Assembly: GCA_025056955.1 (NCBI GenBank)
Contig: JANWYL010000042.1
Coordinates: 1-16,206 of the forward strand
Source: Sandaracinaceae bacterium
Lineage (GTDB): Bacteria > Myxococcota_A > Polyangia > Polyangiales > Sandaracinaceae
Length of the DNA: 16,206 bases
Direction of reading: 5' to 3'
This document shows, piece after piece, positions 1-7,869 of the stretch. The translations under genes were made by a program, and so were the position numbers. The notes below the pieces were generated by a model. That model saw only the letters and a program-made list of their open reading frames with translations. It was not told the origin of the DNA and made no database searches. The stretch's first letter is position 1; the number at the start of each line of letters is the position of its first letter.

Positions 1-525
1 TTCAACTTCCGGCGCAATCGTTTCACCGTGGCAATTCAGGCACACCCCTTCAACTGCAATCGGTCGAAGCACCCTCGCCTTCCCTTCTTCAATCCGCTCA
101 AACCCATGTACCCCCTCTGCTGGGCGCTCACCTTGGGCCTCAAGCCAAGCCTTCACCCAATCCGGCACTTCTTGGTCGCCACGCATGCGGAGCGAAGTGC
201 GCCCAACCTTCGCCTTATGGCGTTCCGCCACCATGGCTGTAAGCTGCTTTGCTTCTTGCGCACACACCTTGACCGCGTTGGCAGGCCCACCCTCACCCAT
301 CGCCGAAAGCATGCGCGATTTGAGTGTTTTTCCCAGGTCTTGAACTGCATCCTGCGCACGTCGAATGGCTTCAGGCCGTTTGGGTGAAGCTTCGGAGGAA
401 GAAGCGACACCTCCAGAAGGTCGCGGAGGGCTCGCCTCGCGCTCACAAGCCAGGAACACAAAAGCCAACAAGGCTGCCCCGAGGGCAGATCTCTGGGCTT
501 TGCTCATCACGCGGGAGGGTTTCAT
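1..525 (-). CDS. Tll0287-like (DUF3365) c-type haem lipoprotein, C-terminus cut by window edge
   Basis: The minus-strand frame stays open from an ATG at 525 to the window edge, giving 175 residues with no stop. AAGGAG lies about 8 nt before the ATG and supports this start. The N-terminus has a basic start, a hydrophobic stretch and a lipobox-like FLAC (Cys27), so a lipoprotein is likely. The segment around residues 60-170 reads like the DUF3365/Tll0287-like family: a conserved AVKVC-type segment, then VGRTSLRMR, then LRPI leading to the haem-binding CLNCH (CXXCH) near residues 163-167. Family members bind a single c-type haem covalently in the periplasm, often as sensors or electron carriers; the exact role here is unknown. 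The gene lies 76 nt downstream of the glycosyltransferase on the same strand, and co-transcription is possible. The missing C-terminus should be short for this family. Confidence 0.85.
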   Translation of the reverse strand, partial: MKPSRVMSKAQRSALGAALLAFVFLACEREASPPRPSGGVASSSEASPKRPEAIRRAQDAVQDLGKTLKSRMLSAMGEGGPANAVKVCAQEAKQLTAMVAERHKAKVGRTSLRMRGDQEVPDWVKAWLEAQGERPAEGVHGFERIEEGKARVLRPIAVEGVCLNCHGETIAPEVE

Positions 526-601
526 CACATGAGCTCCTTCCATCGCTTAACACCAAGCATGGTTGAGTGCATGAAATGGTAACTCGCAACTCCCACCGTG
601 C

Positions 602-2044
602 TCATCGCTCTTGGCTTTTTTTAGAAAATGGCTCTCCTTTGGATGATTCAATTTGTCCGATGTCGAACTCAGAGGTCCGCTTCTCCTCTGGCACAAGCTG
701 GCTGCCCGCCTCCGTAACCTCTTGGAGAACAGGTCCAGCAAACGATTCCCCTGTGTTTCCTCCCTCGATTTCAGGTGCGGCTTCTACCTCACCTGTGCGC
801 TCACCGGGAACTTCTCCCAGCAAAGCCGCCTCGGCTGCAAGAATGGTCTCCTCATCGATTGGTGGCTCTTCGATTTCTTCAAAGCACTCTCGCCAAGGAT
901 CTTCGATCCCTCGCACCCAAGGAGCGTAAGCAGCGGCAATTTCACGTTTCCTTGCACCAATTGAAAAATCCCGACGCACGCGTTGGTAGGCCGCTTCTGC
1001 CAAGCGCGAACGCAATTCAGAAGAGCGTACGAGTTCAACCACTGCGCTGGCAAGCGATTCGTCGTCTTCCGGCGCGTAAAGCAAGCCCTCCTCCCCATCA
1101 CGAAGGACTTCGCTCATGGCCGGTACAGCTGCGGCGATCACTGGCCGCTTACAAGCCATGTACTCAAGAAGAGGCTGCGGCAAATCCCCAAATTCTTGGA
1201 AGCGAGCGGTGGCACCTGCCGGTGCAAGGCAGATATCAGCCCAACTCACCACTTTGGCCAAGGTTCCAGGCAAAGGCTCTCCGCGAACCTCAACAATCGA
1301 AGAAAGGCCAAAGGCATCAACCATCTCTCGGAGGCGGCTCTGGCGCTCAGGATCGCTTTCGCCGGCAAAAAGCACGCGCGGAAGTGGTGAAAGGTGAAAA
1401 CGCAATCGACGAAGCGCGCCAAGGACAGTTGGAAGGTCGCGATCAGAAGAAAAGCTTCCAAGATAAAGAATGTGTATCCGCGCGTGGGTTGGCCGCTCGC
1501 ACCAATCGAGGCTTCCAAAGTCAACAGCAGGTCGCAGGGCCTTGACAGGGAGCTGAGGGTTGCGCTCAAGCACGCTCCGTCGCGCAGCTTCAGTCGAAAC
1601 AATCACAAGATCAGCTTTTTGGAGGCACTGCTCATTGAAATCCCTCCACACCCGCTCAGCCCCAAGGCCCAAAGACTCGTCTACAAATGAAGACATTTCA
1701 TAAACCAACCGAAAACCGAGCTCTTCCTTGCGGATAGAAGCCACAACCCCTTCAAAAGGACCAAAGGCATGAACGATGTCGTAACGCTCGGCCTCAAGCT
1801 GGCGTGCAATCGCCCGATCGAAAGCCTCACGGCGCTCGGCAGAGCTTCCATCCCCAAGAGGAACGCGAAAAATCCTTGCATTTCCCATTTGCTCAATGTG
1901 GCTGAGCCGCTCCGTTTTCACTGTCACGACGTCAAGCTCCGCACGAAGGGCGGAAGCCATGGCAAGAATGGAAGCGCTTTGTGGATTGGTACCAGGAAAA
2001 GGCGCAAAACAAGCGACGAGGACACGTGGTAACTCAGACACCAA
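602..2044 (-). CDS. GT-B fold glycosyltransferase (GT4-like) with acidic C-terminal tail
   Basis: 480 residues. The N-terminal Rossmann-like half begins with LPRVLVACFAPFPG and contains YDIVHAFGPFEG (about 88-99). The C-terminal half has the family layout: LYLGSFSSDRDL (about 193-204), LFAGES (225-230), a WADICLAP strand (268-275), PQPLLEYMACKRPVIA (289-304) and DGEEGLLY (316-323). These match GT4-type enzymes that transfer sugar from an activated donor, probably at the cytoplasmic membrane for surface polysaccharide or lipid glycosylation. The donor-binding loop is not canonical: the Lys after the usual GxxxxxKG turn and the first Glu of the EX7E motif are not obvious. Residues about 379-480 form an extra, low-complexity tail that is about one quarter Glu. 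The start is TTG at 2044 or GTG at 2041, with AGGA 7-10 nt upstream. Acceptor and donor cannot be named. Confidence 0.82.
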   Translation of the reverse strand: MVSELPRVLVACFAPFPGTNPQSASILAMASALRAELDVVTVKTERLSHIEQMGNARIFRVPLGDGSSAERREAFDRAIARQLEAERYDIVHAFGPFEGVVASIRKEELGFRLVYEMSSFVDESLGLGAERVWRDFNEQCLQKADLVIVSTEAARRSVLERNPQLPVKALRPAVDFGSLDWCERPTHARIHILYLGSFSSDRDLPTVLGALRRLRFHLSPLPRVLFAGESDPERQSRLREMVDAFGLSSIVEVRGEPLPGTLAKVVSWADICLAPAGATARFQEFGDLPQPLLEYMACKRPVIAAAVPAMSEVLRDGEEGLLYAPEDDESLASAVVELVRSSELRSRLAEAAYQRVRRDFSIGARKREIAAAYAPWVRGIEDPWRECFEEIEEPPIDEETILAAEAALLGEVPGERTGEVEAAPEIEGGNTGESFAGPVLQEVTEAGSQLVPEEKRTSEFDIGQIESSKGEPFSKKSQER

Positions 2045-2176
2045 AACACAATCCTAGAAATTTTTGCTCAACGTGCATCTCAATTGGTCATCGATTCCTT
2101 GAACCCGCATTATGCTCGACGAGGCCCTGCCAAGGCTGTGTGCATGCTCAAGCAGTATGGTCAAGCGGTTTGGAAA

Positions 2177-3151
2177 ATGAGATCGCTTGGTGGTGTATGC
2201 CTCCTCAAAACCCTTTTTTTTGGCCTTGCCCCTATTGGCTGGGCCCAACCGATAAAAATCGCGCTGTCAAACCTGCGCATCCGTGGCCCTTCCGAAGAAT
2301 GCCGGGCCACCTTCTGCCCAGACAACGAAGCTTGGGCAAGCCTCGTCCATGAGCTTGGAGGCATTGTGCTCCCTTCCGTCCTTGTGCCTGCCCGCACCAA
2401 GGGCCCACAGGCCTTTGAGTGGGGCCTTGAAGGGGGGATTGTGGGAATTCAGGCACACGCTCCTCACTGGCAGCTTGCCACTTCAAAAAAAATTGGGGAG
2501 TTCAACCGCTTTGACCCCCCCCTTTTGGGAACCATTGCCTTTTCCTTCCGGAAAGGACTCCCCTTTGGCTTTGAGCTTGGGGCAAAGGGCGCCTACCTCA
2601 TTTCCACTGCTCTTTTCCTTGGGGGAGCAGATCTCCGCTTGTCCATTCTCGAAGGCTGGCTTGGTCGCAACGGCCCAGAGATTGCTTTTCGCGGAAGCCA
2701 CAGCCGGCTCTTTGGAGATGCCGACTTCCAGTTAAGCACCTGGAGTGCAGAAGCGATCATATCGGCCTCTTTTGTCATCGAATCTCTTTTGGAGCTTTCA
2801 CCTTGGCTCTCATTGCAATTGGCGTGGGTCTTCGCCGAAAGCGCCCTCGTTGACCTTACGCCCGATATCGACGCCTGGAGCACCTGCATGCCCAACTTAG
2901 GAGAAGAATTGCCTCCGACTCCCCGCTGCGAGGGAGAAGGAATAGACCTCCTCAACCAAGCCAAGTTTCGAAGCATCGCGGCGTTCCGGCCCCGTGCCTT
3001 CCTTGGAACTGAAGTTCGCCATAAGGAATGGGCCAGTGCCTTCTCTTTTGCCCTCGATATCCTCGAAGCCCACGAAATCGATTCACTTCTGCCGCGCTCC
3101 CTCTCTCGACAGTGGCGCATCGATTGCGCGCTCCGTCTCATTTATCCCTAG
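2177..3151 (+). CDS. Exported protein, putative outer-membrane beta-barrel, function unknown
   Basis: The frame opens at a TTG at 2084, but the ATG at 2177 gives a convincing Sec signal peptide: MRSL, a hydrophobic core, then GWA cleaved before Gln24. An ATG at 2144 is an alternative with a CAAGG-like site upstream. From 2177 the protein has 324 residues. The mature part contains many short alternating hydrophobic segments rich in Gly, Phe, Trp and Leu (for example PFGFELGAKGAYL, AIISASFVIESL, ASAFSFALDIL) and ends in LRLIYP, as expected for an outer-membrane beta-barrel. Three Cys pairs or singles occur (ECRATFC near the N-terminus, then CMP and RCEG). I recognise no named family with confidence. 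The gene is divergent from the glycosyltransferase and ends 50 nt before rnpB, whose promoter sits directly behind its stop codon. Confidence 0.65.
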   Translation: MRSLGGVCLLKTLFFGLAPIGWAQPIKIALSNLRIRGPSEECRATFCPDNEAWASLVHELGGIVLPSVLVPARTKGPQAFEWGLEGGIVGIQAHAPHWQLATSKKIGEFNRFDPPLLGTIAFSFRKGLPFGFELGAKGAYLISTALFLGGADLRLSILEGWLGRNGPEIAFRGSHSRLFGDADFQLSTWSAEAIISASFVIESLLELSPWLSLQLAWVFAESALVDLTPDIDAWSTCMPNLGEELPPTPRCEGEGIDLLNQAKFRSIAAFRPRAFLGTEVRHKEWASAFSFALDILEAHEIDSLLPRSLSRQWRIDCALRLIYP

Positions 3152-3164
3152 CGATCTCAAAAGA

Positions 3165-3192
3165 TTGACAAGGGCCAGGGAGGACTTAGACT
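3165..3192 (+). promoter_or_regulatory. Sigma-70 type promoter of rnpB
   Basis: A perfect -35 hexamer TTGACA (3165-3170) is followed by a 16-nt spacer and TAGACT (3187-3192, 4 of 6 matches to TATAAT). A start about 8-9 nt downstream falls at G3201, one base before the 5' strand of helix P1 of the RNase P RNA. This agreement between promoter and RNA structure is the main support. Confidence 0.65.
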
Positions 3193-3201
3193 TAACCCTT
3201 G

Positions 3202-3590
3202 CCAGAGCGGCCCAGGCGGTCGCTTGCAGCTCATTGAAAAACAAGCTGCAAGAGGAAAGTCCGAGCTCCACAGGGCAGGATGCCAGCGAAAGGCTGGTGG
3301 GGGTGACCCCAAGGAAAGTGCCACAGAAAACATACCGCCTCCACCGCTCAAAAAGCGCTGGGGGCAAGGGTGAAAAGGCGAGGTAAGAGCTCACCGGGCT
3401 TGTGGTAACACAAGCCGCATGGCAAACCCCATCCGGAGCAAGACCAAATAGGGAGGCGCTTGAGGGTGGCCCGCCCGATGCCTCCGGGTGAGTCGCTTGA
3501 GGCCTGTGGTGACACAGGTCCCAGAGGAATGACCGCCACCTGTGCGTGGTGACGCGCCCAGGAACAGAACTCGGCTTATGGGCCCTCTGG
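3202..3590 (+). ncRNA. rnpB: RNase P RNA, bacterial type A
   Basis: This is the catalytic RNA of ribonuclease P, which trims the 5' leader from tRNA precursors. The conserved blocks appear in order: GAGGAAAGTCCGAGCTCC (3252-3269), the P4 strand with CAGGGCAGGATGCC just after it, the ACAGAAA block, GGTAAGAGCTCACCG (from about 3382), GCAAGACCAAATAGG (from about 3438), GAGGAATGACCGCC (from about 3524) and ACAGAACTCGGCTTA near the 3' end. P1 closes the molecule: CCAGA/GGCCC at 3202-3213 pairs with GGGCC/TCTGG at 3580-3590. Two GNRA-capped hairpins, GCTTGTG-GTAA-CACAAGC (3398-3415) and CCTGTG-GTGA-CACAGG (3503-3518), sit where L14 and L18 do in type A RNAs, which dock into P8. The length, about 389 nt, is normal. 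Exact ends are inferred from P1. Confidence 0.95.
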
Positions 3591-3591
3591 C

Positions 3592-3622
3592 CTCATGGCC
3601 AAAAAAGCCATGGGCTTTTTTT
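3592..3622 (+). terminator. Rho-independent terminator of rnpB
   Basis: CTCATGGC (3592-3599) pairs with GCCATGGG (3607-3614) as an 8-bp stem with one G-T wobble, an A-rich loop, and a run of seven T after a single C (3616-3622). It follows the 3' strand of P1 immediately. This places the end of the rnpB transcript before the likely glpD start. Confidence 0.8.
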
Positions 3623-3661
3623 ATTTCCCTAAGTGGCTTGGCCCTTTTAACACATTGCATC

Positions 3662-5425
3662 ATGGTCTTGGCCGTGAACAAAGGAGCAAATCCTCTTCTC
3701 AATCGAAAGGAAGCGTGGGATGCGATGTGCAGCCACGGGTCTCCTTATGATCTTCTCGTGATCGGAGGTGGCGTTAACGGCGCAGGAATTGCCCGAGAAG
3801 CCGCAAGGCGAGGCCTGAGCGTTCTTCTCTGCGAGCAGTATGATCTTGCTTTTGGCACAAGTTCTCGCTCGAGCAAGCTGATCCACGGTGGGCTCCGCTA
3901 CCTCGAGCACGGCGCCATCCGACTCGTCTTTGAGTCTGTCCAAGAGCGAGGAGGCCTCCTCCGAAATGCACCCCACCTCGTCGAGCCCCTTGGTTTTATG
4001 ATTCCAGTGTACGCAAACTCAAAGCCAGGCCTGTGGCTCCTGCGCACAGGAGTGGCAATTTATGAGGGCCTCTCTTTTTTCCGTTCACCTGAACCCTCTT
4101 CCACCCTTTCTCCCAACGAAGCAATTGCGTGCGCTCCCCATCTCCGGGAGGAGGGCTTAAAGGGTGCTATCCTCTACTATGACTGCGCGACCGACGATGC
4201 GCGCCTCACCCTCGAGACAGCCGTTGACGCTGCTGAGCACGGGGCCCACATCGCCACATGGACCCGCGTAGAAAAGCTCGAATCCCAAAGTGGAAAATGG
4301 ATCGACACGGCACTCCTTTGCGATACCCTGAGCGGGGAAAGGCATCAGGTCTGCCCCCGAATCGTCGTGAGCGCCACAGGCCCCTGGACCGACCGTTTGC
4401 TCCGCCTGGTCAACCCCGAATCCCATTGGCTCAGGCCCACAAAAGGCATTCACATCGTTTTTGCTCGCGAAAAGCTCCCCGTGAGCCACTGTGTGGCGTG
4501 TTTCCACCCTGACGATCGGCGCTACCTTTTTGTGATTCCCTGGGGAACTCACACCTACGTCGGCACAACCGACACCGATGACCCAAGCCCGCCCGAAGAA
4601 GTGCGGGCCACCTTCGAGGATGTCCGCTATCTCCTCCGGGCGATTTCCCACTACTTCCCCAAGGCGCACCTGAGCGCCAAGGACGTCATCTCGACGTGGG
4701 CAGGGCTTCGGCCCTTGATCGACCCAGGAAAAGAGGTGCGGGAATCAGACATCAGCCGCGAAGAACGCATCGAATTGAGCCCCGAAGGAATCCTTGTGGT
4801 CGCCGGGGGAAAGCTCACCACCTATCGCCTGATGGCTGAGCGCATTGTCGACCGGGCGATTGCTGAGCTGCGGCATCGGAAAAGCCCCCTCCCTTCCGTC
4901 CGACCTTCAGGCACCCTGGAGGCACCCCTCCCAGGAGCGCAAAATTGGCCGAAAGGCGGAATGCCTGAGCTCATCGAGCGGCTCGTCTCCCATGCACGTG
5001 GGAAGCTTCCTTCTGAAACAGTCAAGCACCTTGCCAAAACCTACGGAACCCGCGCCCAACGGCTGATCGATCAGGTGCTGGCAAATCCCCTTCTCGCTGA
5101 ACCACTGCGAAGCGACGGCCCTGAAATTCTCGCCCAAGTCGAATACGCATTGAGGGAGGAATTTGCCGCAACCATCTCCGATATCCTCTTCCGCCGCACT
5201 CAGATCGCCTGGCGGAGCCGCGACCAGGGACGAGAAGCCGCAAAAAAGGTGGCCAACCACGTGGCGAGCGTCCTGGGCTGGAGCCAAGAACGCCTCAAGA
5301 CAGAGCTCGAGCGCTTCGAAAAAGAAGCTTCTATGCTCATGGCTTGGAAAAACGAAGCCCCTGGCCATGCGATAGGCCCTGAGTCAGGCTTTGCCGCGGA
5401 GTCGGGTTCGGCGCCAGGGCAATGA
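3662..5425 (+). CDS. glpD: FAD-dependent glycerol-3-phosphate dehydrogenase
   Basis: It oxidises sn-glycerol 3-phosphate to dihydroxyacetone phosphate and passes electrons to the membrane quinone pool (EC 1.1.5.3). Counting from 3662, the FAD dinucleotide motif VIGGGVNGAG lies at about 33-42 and the family signature GTSSRSSKLIHGGLRYLE at 65-82. A second block includes TWAGLRPL, and VVAGGKLTTYR marks the end of the FAD domain. The C-terminal helical DAO_C domain follows (EFAATISDILFRRTQIAWR), so the protein is full length at 587 residues. The start is uncertain. The open frame extends upstream to 3542, but that part lies inside rnpB and its terminator. ATG 3662, GTG 3674 and ATG 3725 are the candidates; the last has AAGGAAG about 11 nt upstream, and none has an ideal ribosome site. 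No glpF or glpK is adjacent. Confidence 0.92.
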   Translation: MVLAVNKGANPLLNRKEAWDAMCSHGSPYDLLVIGGGVNGAGIAREAARRGLSVLLCEQYDLAFGTSSRSSKLIHGGLRYLEHGAIRLVFESVQERGGLLRNAPHLVEPLGFMIPVYANSKPGLWLLRTGVAIYEGLSFFRSPEPSSTLSPNEAIACAPHLREEGLKGAILYYDCATDDARLTLETAVDAAEHGAHIATWTRVEKLESQSGKWIDTALLCDTLSGERHQVCPRIVVSATGPWTDRLLRLVNPESHWLRPTKGIHIVFAREKLPVSHCVACFHPDDRRYLFVIPWGTHTYVGTTDTDDPSPPEEVRATFEDVRYLLRAISHYFPKAHLSAKDVISTWAGLRPLIDPGKEVRESDISREERIELSPEGILVVAGGKLTTYRLMAERIVDRAIAELRHRKSPLPSVRPSGTLEAPLPGAQNWPKGGMPELIERLVSHARGKLPSETVKHLAKTYGTRAQRLIDQVLANPLLAEPLRSDGPEILAQVEYALREEFAATISDILFRRTQIAWRSRDQGREAAKKVANHVASVLGWSQERLKTELERFEKEASMLMAWKNEAPGHAIGPESGFAAESGSAPGQ

Positions 5426-5439
5426 AAAGTCCACTTTTC
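5424..5439. repeat. Short inverted repeat at the glpD stop codon
   Basis: GAAAAGT (5424-5430) and ACTTTTC (5433-5439) are exact inverted copies, two bases apart. The repeat could fold as a weak A/T-rich hairpin in the 53-nt gap before pilT. It could slow transcription or be chance; there is no following T-run. Confidence 0.3.
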
Positions 5440-5478
5440 TCAAAATCTTTGAAAGCAAAGCTCTGGTAGCATGAGACC

Positions 5479-6624
5479 ATGATGGATGCCGACCCGACAG
5501 GGACCCTCCAGGTCACGATGCTTCAGCTCCTTCGCACGATGGTCGAGCGAGGTGCTTCGGACCTTCACATCACCGCAGGCACGCCGCCTCAATTCCGCAT
5601 CGATGGGAGCCTTGTGCCAATCAAAATGCCGCCCCTTCGGCCAGAAGACACAAAACAGCTGGTCTATTCGGTGATGAACGAAGAACAAAAGGTGCGTTTT
5701 GAAAAAAATTGGGAATGCGACTTTTCCTTTTCCGTGAAGGGGCTCGCTCGGTTTCGAGCCAACGCTTACATGCAAAGAGGTGCCGTTGGAGGGGCCTTTC
5801 GCTTGATCCCCCATCGCATTCGGAGCTTCGAGGAACTCGGTATTCCACCTGTCGTCGCAAGCCTCACGGAACTTCCCCGAGGCCTCGTCCTTGTGACCGG
5901 GGCCACTGGCTCTGGCAAGTCCACAACCCTCGCTGCCATGATCGATAAAATCAATCGCGAAACCCGGCAGCACATCATCACCATCGAAGATCCGATCGAA
6001 TTCGAACACCAAAGCAAGCAATGCGTGGTCAATCAACGCGAGGTGGGAAGTGATACCCGAAGCTTCAAAGACGCACTGCGTCACGTGCTCCGCCAAGACC
6101 CCGACGTGGTGCTCATCGGCGAAATGAGGGATCTCGAAACCATCGAAGCCGCCTTGACAATCAGCGAAACCGGCCACCTCGTCTTTGCCACCCTCCACAC
6201 CAATAACGCCATCTCCTCAATCAACCGCATCATCGACGTCTTTCCCGCCCACCAGCAAAGCCAGGTACGCGCCCAACTGTCTTTTGTGCTCCAGGGGATC
6301 ATTTCCCAAATCCTCATCCCTCGCGCCAAGGGCCCAGGCCGAGTCCTTGCCTGCGAAATCCTCATCCCAAATGCAGCGATTCGAAACTTGATCCGGGAAG
6401 ATAAAATTCACCAAATTTACTCTCAAATGCAAATTGGCCAGGCCAAAAGCGGCATGCAAACCATGAATCAATCCCTCTATCACCTTTACCAAAGTGGGTT
6501 GATCACCCTCGAAGATGCGCTTGGTCATTCGAGTGATCCGATTGAGCTTCAGGCGATGATCGAAGGCCGCATTCCCATATACCCCAACCAACCACTTCCT
6601 GGAAACCAACGCCTCGGACGCTAG
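5479..6624 (+). CDS. pilT: Type IV pilus retraction ATPase PilT
   Basis: PilT is a hexameric cytoplasmic ATPase that depolymerises type IV pili and powers twitching motility. Motifs in order: an N-terminal ASDLHITAG segment (26-34), Walker A GATGSGKST (141-149), an Asp box at IEDPIEF (169-175), Walker B DPDVVLIGEMRD (207-218) and a His box TGHLVFATLHTN (231-242). The C-terminal AIRNLIRE signature (300-307), followed by IHQIYSQMQIG, separates PilT from PilB and GspE. The length of 381 residues is typical. The wording of the whole protein resembles myxobacterial PilT. The start is ATG 5479 or ATG 5482, with a poor ribosome site; ATG 5518, just before LQLLRTMVERGASDLH, is a real alternative and would match the usual short N-terminus. 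It is the first gene of a pilT-pilC-pilS run. Confidence 0.97.
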   Translation: MMDADPTGTLQVTMLQLLRTMVERGASDLHITAGTPPQFRIDGSLVPIKMPPLRPEDTKQLVYSVMNEEQKVRFEKNWECDFSFSVKGLARFRANAYMQRGAVGGAFRLIPHRIRSFEELGIPPVVASLTELPRGLVLVTGATGSGKSTTLAAMIDKINRETRQHIITIEDPIEFEHQSKQCVVNQREVGSDTRSFKDALRHVLRQDPDVVLIGEMRDLETIEAALTISETGHLVFATLHTNNAISSINRIIDVFPAHQQSQVRAQLSFVLQGIISQILIPRAKGPGRVLACEILIPNAAIRNLIREDKIHQIYSQMQIGQAKSGMQTMNQSLYHLYQSGLITLEDALGHSSDPIELQAMIEGRIPIYPNQPLPGNQRLGR

Positions 6625-6628
6625 GAGG
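6623..6628 (+). promoter_or_regulatory. Strong ribosome binding site of pilC
   Basis: A perfect AGGAGG overlaps the pilT stop codon (TAG at 6622-6624) and lies 5 nt before the pilC ATG. Translation of pilC can therefore be coupled to termination of pilT, and the site fixes the pilC start. Confidence 0.8.
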
Positions 6629-6633
6629 AATCC

Positions 6634-7854
6634 ATGCAAACGATTCAAGAGTGGATATGGGAAGCAAGGGGCCCCCAAGGTGAAATTCGAAAGGGGGTGA
6701 TGGAAGCACCCGATGAAATCACCGTTGAAGAAAAACTCCGCCGCCAAAATCTCATTCCAACAAAGGTAAAGAAAAAGCCAAGAGAAATCATCATCACCTT
6801 CGGCTCACCCGTCAAAGAAGCCGAAATTGTGGTCTTTCTCAGGCAATTTTCAACGATGATCAACGCTGGCCTTCCCATCGTTCAATGCCTTGAAATCCTC
6901 AGCCAACAAGGTGAGAACAAGGCCTTTAACCGCATCCTCAAAGACATCAAAACCAATGTCGAGCAGGGTTCAACCTTCTCCGATGCGCTGGCCAAGCACC
7001 CAAAAGTCTTCGATGAACTCTTCGTCAGCCTCGTCAAGGCTGGTGAAGTCGGAGGCATACTCGACACCATCCTCCAGCGCCTTGCGGTCTATATCGAAAA
7101 AAGGGTGAAGCTCAAGCGGCAGGTGCGCGGAGCTTTGGTTTACCCAATTGCCGTGCTGCTCATTGCAATTGCCGTCGTGGTCGTTCTCCTCACCTGGGTG
7201 ATCCCCGCATTTCAAGCAATGTTTGCTGATTTTGGTGGTGAAAACACCCTCCCGTGGCCCACCCAATTTATGATTTCGCTTTCGGAGGGATTCATCGAGT
7301 ACTGGTACGTCTTTCTCGGATTGGCCATCTTCGTCTTTGGAGGCATCCCATGGAGCTACAGGCAAAGCTGGGGAAGGCCCTTTTGGGATGCAATGCTTCT
7401 TGAAATCCCTCTCATCGGCCCCGTGATGCGCAAGGTGGCTGTTGCCCGCTTTACCCGAACGCTTGGCACCCTCCTCGCCTCTGGCGTTCCCATTCTCGAT
7501 GCGCTCAACATCGTCGCCAAAGCATCGGGTAATGTCGTGATCGAGCGCGGAATTCGCCTGACCGCCGAGCGAATCAGCGAAGGGAAAACAATGGTCGAGC
7601 CCCTCATGGAGGCCAAGGTCTTTCCACCAATGGTCGTCCAGATGATCGGCGTGGGTGAGCAAGCAGGCGCCCTCGATCAGATGCTCAGCAAGATCGCTGA
7701 TTTTTATGAAGAAGAAGTCGATATCGCGGTGGCTGCGCTCACCTCCTTGCTCGAACCCCTCATGATGGTGGTGATCGGAGGGATTGTCGGGTTTATGCTG
7801 GTCGCGATGTACATGCCGATATTTGATCTTGCCGGAAAAATCCGGGCCGAGTGA
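6634..7854 (+). CDS. pilC: Type IV pilus inner-membrane platform protein PilC
   Basis: 406 residues of the GspF/PilC family, the polytopic platform that couples the PilB and PilT motors to pilin assembly and removal. A short basic N-terminal domain (1-60) precedes two T2SSF repeats. The first (about 64-190) includes LRQFSTMINAGLPIVQCLEILS and FVSLVKAGEVGGILD; the second (about 267-395) includes FTRTLGTLLASGVPILDALNI and MIGVGEQAGALDQML. Transmembrane segments are visible at about 168-190, 222-238 and 374-395. The start is fixed by the AGGAGG overlapping the pilT stop codon. The gene is complete and of normal length, and lies 15 nt before the histidine kinase. Confidence 0.96.
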   Translation: MQTIQEWIWEARGPQGEIRKGVMEAPDEITVEEKLRRQNLIPTKVKKKPREIIITFGSPVKEAEIVVFLRQFSTMINAGLPIVQCLEILSQQGENKAFNRILKDIKTNVEQGSTFSDALAKHPKVFDELFVSLVKAGEVGGILDTILQRLAVYIEKRVKLKRQVRGALVYPIAVLLIAIAVVVVLLTWVIPAFQAMFADFGGENTLPWPTQFMISLSEGFIEYWYVFLGLAIFVFGGIPWSYRQSWGRPFWDAMLLEIPLIGPVMRKVAVARFTRTLGTLLASGVPILDALNIVAKASGNVVIERGIRLTAERISEGKTMVEPLMEAKVFPPMVVQMIGVGEQAGALDQMLSKIADFYEEEVDIAVAALTSLLEPLMMVVIGGIVGFMLVAMYMPIFDLAGKIRAE

Positions 7855-7869
7855 TACCACAAAATCCCT

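Noticed and set aside
775..1545. 256-codon plus-strand ORF antisense to the glycosyltransferase
   Set aside because: No recognisable domain and a low-complexity Arg/Gln/Pro-rich composition. The opposite strand encodes a protein with clear GT-B motifs.
3398..3518. Two similar hairpins (GTGGTAACAC and GTGGTGACAC) that could suggest a dispersed repeat
   Set aside because: Both fall at the L14 and L18 positions of RNase P RNA, where GNRA-capped stems are expected.
5426..5478. Search for a sigma-54 promoter (GG-N10-GC type) ahead of pilT
   Set aside because: No such motif is present in the gap, and the TTGAAA/TAGCAT pair there has a spacing of only about 12 nt.
5440..6198. 252-codon minus-strand ORF across the start of pilT
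   Set aside because: It lies fully antisense to an unambiguous PilT with Walker A, Walker B and His box motifs. Its own sequence shows no domain.
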